A DNA stretch of 8,138 bases from GYS-P2D sp964414425 (GTDB lineage: Bacteria; Bacteroidota; Bacteroidia; Chitinophagales; Saprospiraceae), in the NCBI GenBank assembly GCA_964414425.1, contig CAYPWL010000071.1, forward strand, positions 1 to 8,138, given 5' to 3'. Below are positions 6,173 to 8,138 of this stretch, piece by piece. Made by a program: the position numbers and the translations under genes. Every line of letters begins with the position of its first letter. Position 1 is the first letter of the stretch. Under the pieces are notes generated by a model. The model ran no database searches. It was not told where the DNA came from and was given only the letters and a program-made list of their open reading frames with translations.

Positions 6173-8138
6173 ATGTTGAGACTTCTAATTATCGTTCTGC
6201 TATACACACTGAGTACTTGTCTTAATGGACAGGATTTTAGTTTTGTGAATTATCATAAGTCAGATTTCAAGGCAGAAGAATTAGAAGATCGTTTTACAGC
6301 GTATGAAGTAGTTAAGTTTGATTTTGACTATGAAGCTTTGCAGAAGCGCAACGGTCAGGTAATTGAGAGTGAATTCTTTTTCGACAACATGCTCTCTATA
6401 GACTTGTACCCATCTTATCTACTTAGTCAAGACTATGACAAAAGCACTTCAGGCAGATCTAAAAATGTACCCATGCCTTACTTCGGACTTGATAATGACG
6501 CTGTTGTAAGTCTGACATTCAACAGAGATTTTATCTATGGCTTCATTAGACACAAAGAATTTGGGGAGTATTACATAGAGCCTTTATCTTTTTATACCAA
6601 AGCAGCAGCTAACCAATATATTATTTATAACTCATCCGATGTCATCTCGACGGATGCCAAATGTGGAGTAAACGAGATCGCTCATAAACTGGATGATATA
6701 GAAAACGATCACACTCTGAAAGCATCAAGTTGCGAAATCATCCGTCTGGCGATTGCTTCCGACTTCAGTATGTACGAACGATATGGCACAGTCGAAGCTG
6801 TCGAAAATCATAACATTGGTGTCATGAATTGCGTGAACTCCAATTATATCAATGAATTTGACGTCAATTTTGAATTTGAGATTGCCACTCAATTTGTGGC
6901 TACTTCTGAGGCGCAAGATGCACTATCTAATACTACGGATATTTCGATCTTACTTAACGAATTTGCCGCATGGACAGTAAGGGCTCCTTGGTTTGATAGA
7001 TTTGATATATACCAATTTTGGACTGCTGCCGATGTCGGTGGGGCATCAGTGGGGCTTTCGTTTCAGCCTGGACGACATCATGTAATTGAGGATTTTAGTT
7101 CTGGTGCTACACTACAGACATTAGCTGCCCATGAGATAGGGCATAACTTAAGTGCGACACATGTAGCTACACAATCGATTATGTTTAATCGTGTTATCGC
7201 CACTAATAGTTGGGACCCTACCTCGGTAAATCAGATCAATAATAGACTTATTACGATTGCTCCTACCTTAGAAAACTGTGTTCTGGATGATATCCCTATA
7301 GCGAGGATAAATTCGTCATCCACCGTGTTATGTGGTAGCGGTGTGATCAGCCTTATTGACAAATCTCTGTATGGCACTTCAAGAACATGGAGCTCATCGG
7401 GAGGAGAGTTGAGCTCAACTACTGATGAGAGTATCACATTTGAGGCAACGTCGCCAGGAACCTACCTGATCACCATGGAGAGTACTAATTCCTTGGGGAT
7501 AGATGCTGCGACAATTGAAATCGAAGTGCAAGCGGACGATTCACAATATTGTGTCCCTACGAGCAACATATTTGGTCTTGGAGGGCTGGCCTCATGGTCG
7601 ATTCTTGATGGTGCAGATGTTGTTTTTTCTAATAGTAGTAGCTCAGCTGCGACGGGCGGCAACTACGAGAATTTTTTCTGTTCTCGGACAGTTTCATTAG
7701 AGCCTAATACGACTTACACGGTTGTTTTCACCACCCTTCCATGTAATGAAAATATATTTCAGTACTTCCGAGTCTTCATAGATTATAACGACGACGGAGA
7801 CTTTTTAGATTCAGATGAATTAGCATTAGCGTCCAGTCTTCTCTGGTGTGGCGGACCGATAGAGCAGGGGCAAAATGGGACTGAAAATGGATTGATTTTT
7901 ACAACACCGGCAACACCATTGATGGATCGCGGACTACGATTAAGGGTGTTAGTAGATGATAGTTTACAACCGGAGGCGGCGACGTCGACATGTTATTCAC
8001 CATTAACCGGACAGATAGAAGATTACCAACTTGTTTTTGGAAGAGTCGAAGTCAGCTGTACAGATGGCATACAGAATCAAGGCGAGGAGGCCGTGGATTG
8101 TGGTGGCCCCTGTGCTGCTTGTGTGACTGGATGTGATA
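6173..8138 (+). CDS. secreted reprolysin-like (M12B) zinc metalloprotease, copy 2 (3' end beyond the window)
   Basis: The frame is open from an ATG at 6173 to the window edge: 655 codons with no stop, so the C-terminus is missing. It is a paralogue of the preceding gene with almost no insertions or deletions; in two stretches I counted by eye about two thirds of residues are identical. A signal peptide (about 1-19, ending LNG before QDF) precedes an M12B-type propeptide with FGEYYIEPLSFY and a cysteine-switch-like KCGVNE (C164). The catalytic domain begins IIRLAIASDFSMYERY and carries HEIGHNLSATH (ligands H320, H324, H330; base E321) with M337 as Met-turn candidate. PKD-like and GEVED domains (DYNDDGDF, GQIEDY) follow, then one short CTDGIQNQGEEAVDCGG unit and the start of a GCD unit. 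Its first repeat matches the short unit 2 of copy 1, not unit 1. An in-frame TGA just upstream makes the start firm. No Shine-Dalgarno sequence is seen. Confidence 0.9.
   Translation, partial: MLRLLIIVLLYTLSTCLNGQDFSFVNYHKSDFKAEELEDRFTAYEVVKFDFDYEALQKRNGQVIESEFFFDNMLSIDLYPSYLLSQDYDKSTSGRSKNVPMPYFGLDNDAVVSLTFNRDFIYGFIRHKEFGEYYIEPLSFYTKAAANQYIIYNSSDVISTDAKCGVNEIAHKLDDIENDHTLKASSCEIIRLAIASDFSMYERYGTVEAVENHNIGVMNCVNSNYINEFDVNFEFEIATQFVATSEAQDALSNTTDISILLNEFAAWTVRAPWFDRFDIYQFWTAADVGGASVGLSFQPGRHHVIEDFSSGATLQTLAAHEIGHNLSATHVATQSIMFNRVIATNSWDPTSVNQINNRLITIAPTLENCVLDDIPIARINSSSTVLCGSGVISLIDKSLYGTSRTWSSSGGELSSTTDESITFEATSPGTYLITMESTNSLGIDAATIEIEVQADDSQYCVPTSNIFGLGGLASWSILDGADVVFSNSSSSAATGGNYENFFCSRTVSLEPNTTYTVVFTTLPCNENIFQYFRVFIDYNDDGDFLDSDELALASSLLWCGGPIEQGQNGTENGLIFTTPATPLMDRGLRLRVLVDDSLQPEAATSTCYSPLTGQIEDYQLVFGRVEVSCTDGIQNQGEEAVDCGGPCAACVTGCD

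Noticed and set aside
6173..6232. Lipoprotein signal in copy 2 (LSTC at residues 13-16)
   Set aside because: Thr before the Cys does not fit the lipobox, and copy 1 has Asp at the aligned position; an ordinary signal peptide ending before QDF explains both copies.
7503..7700. 65-codon plus-strand ORF within copy 2 and several minus-strand ORFs over proA and the proteases
   Set aside because: They lie in other frames over strongly supported coding sequence and have no recognisable motifs.

Overview
The window looks like ordinary chromosome from a member of the Bacteroidota, probably a marine Saprospiria-like lineage. The evidence is moderate A+T content, starts with little or no Shine-Dalgarno sequence, a ProA of the roughly 400-residue kind I associate with this phylum, and large secreted proteins built from PKD-like, GEVED and Cys-rich 'CSDGIQNGxExxxDCGG' modules. 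The phylum is a fairly confident inference; anything finer is a guess.

Left part (1-1558): a short stand-alone Smr-domain protein on the plus strand meets, tail to tail with a 4-bp gap, a minus-strand alpha/beta hydrolase that resembles animal MEST/PEG1. A 77-bp divergent intergenic region separates the hydrolase from the next genes and carries a reasonable promoter candidate.

Middle (1559-3530): proA and proB, overlapping by 26 bp and in the order proA-proB, encode the two enzymes that turn glutamate into glutamate-5-semialdehyde, the first steps of proline synthesis. ProB is the short form without a PUA domain.

Right part (3534-8138): two tandem, nearly colinear genes for secreted zinc metalloproteases of the reprolysin/ADAM type (M12B). 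Each has a signal peptide, an M12B-type propeptide with a cysteine-switch-like CG motif, a catalytic domain with HExxHxxSxxH, a PKD-like domain, a GEVED domain and Cys-rich repeats. The first copy is complete (812 residues) and starts 3 bp after proB, in the same frame. The second starts after a 200-bp spacer and is still open at the right edge, so its 3' end is missing. The pair is the most interesting part: an ADAM-like zymogen layout in a bacterium, duplicated in tandem, with an altered zinc motif in both copies.

I saw no RNA genes, insertion sequences, CRISPR array, phage genes or defence system. I found no clear multi-gene system beyond proAB and the protease pair.
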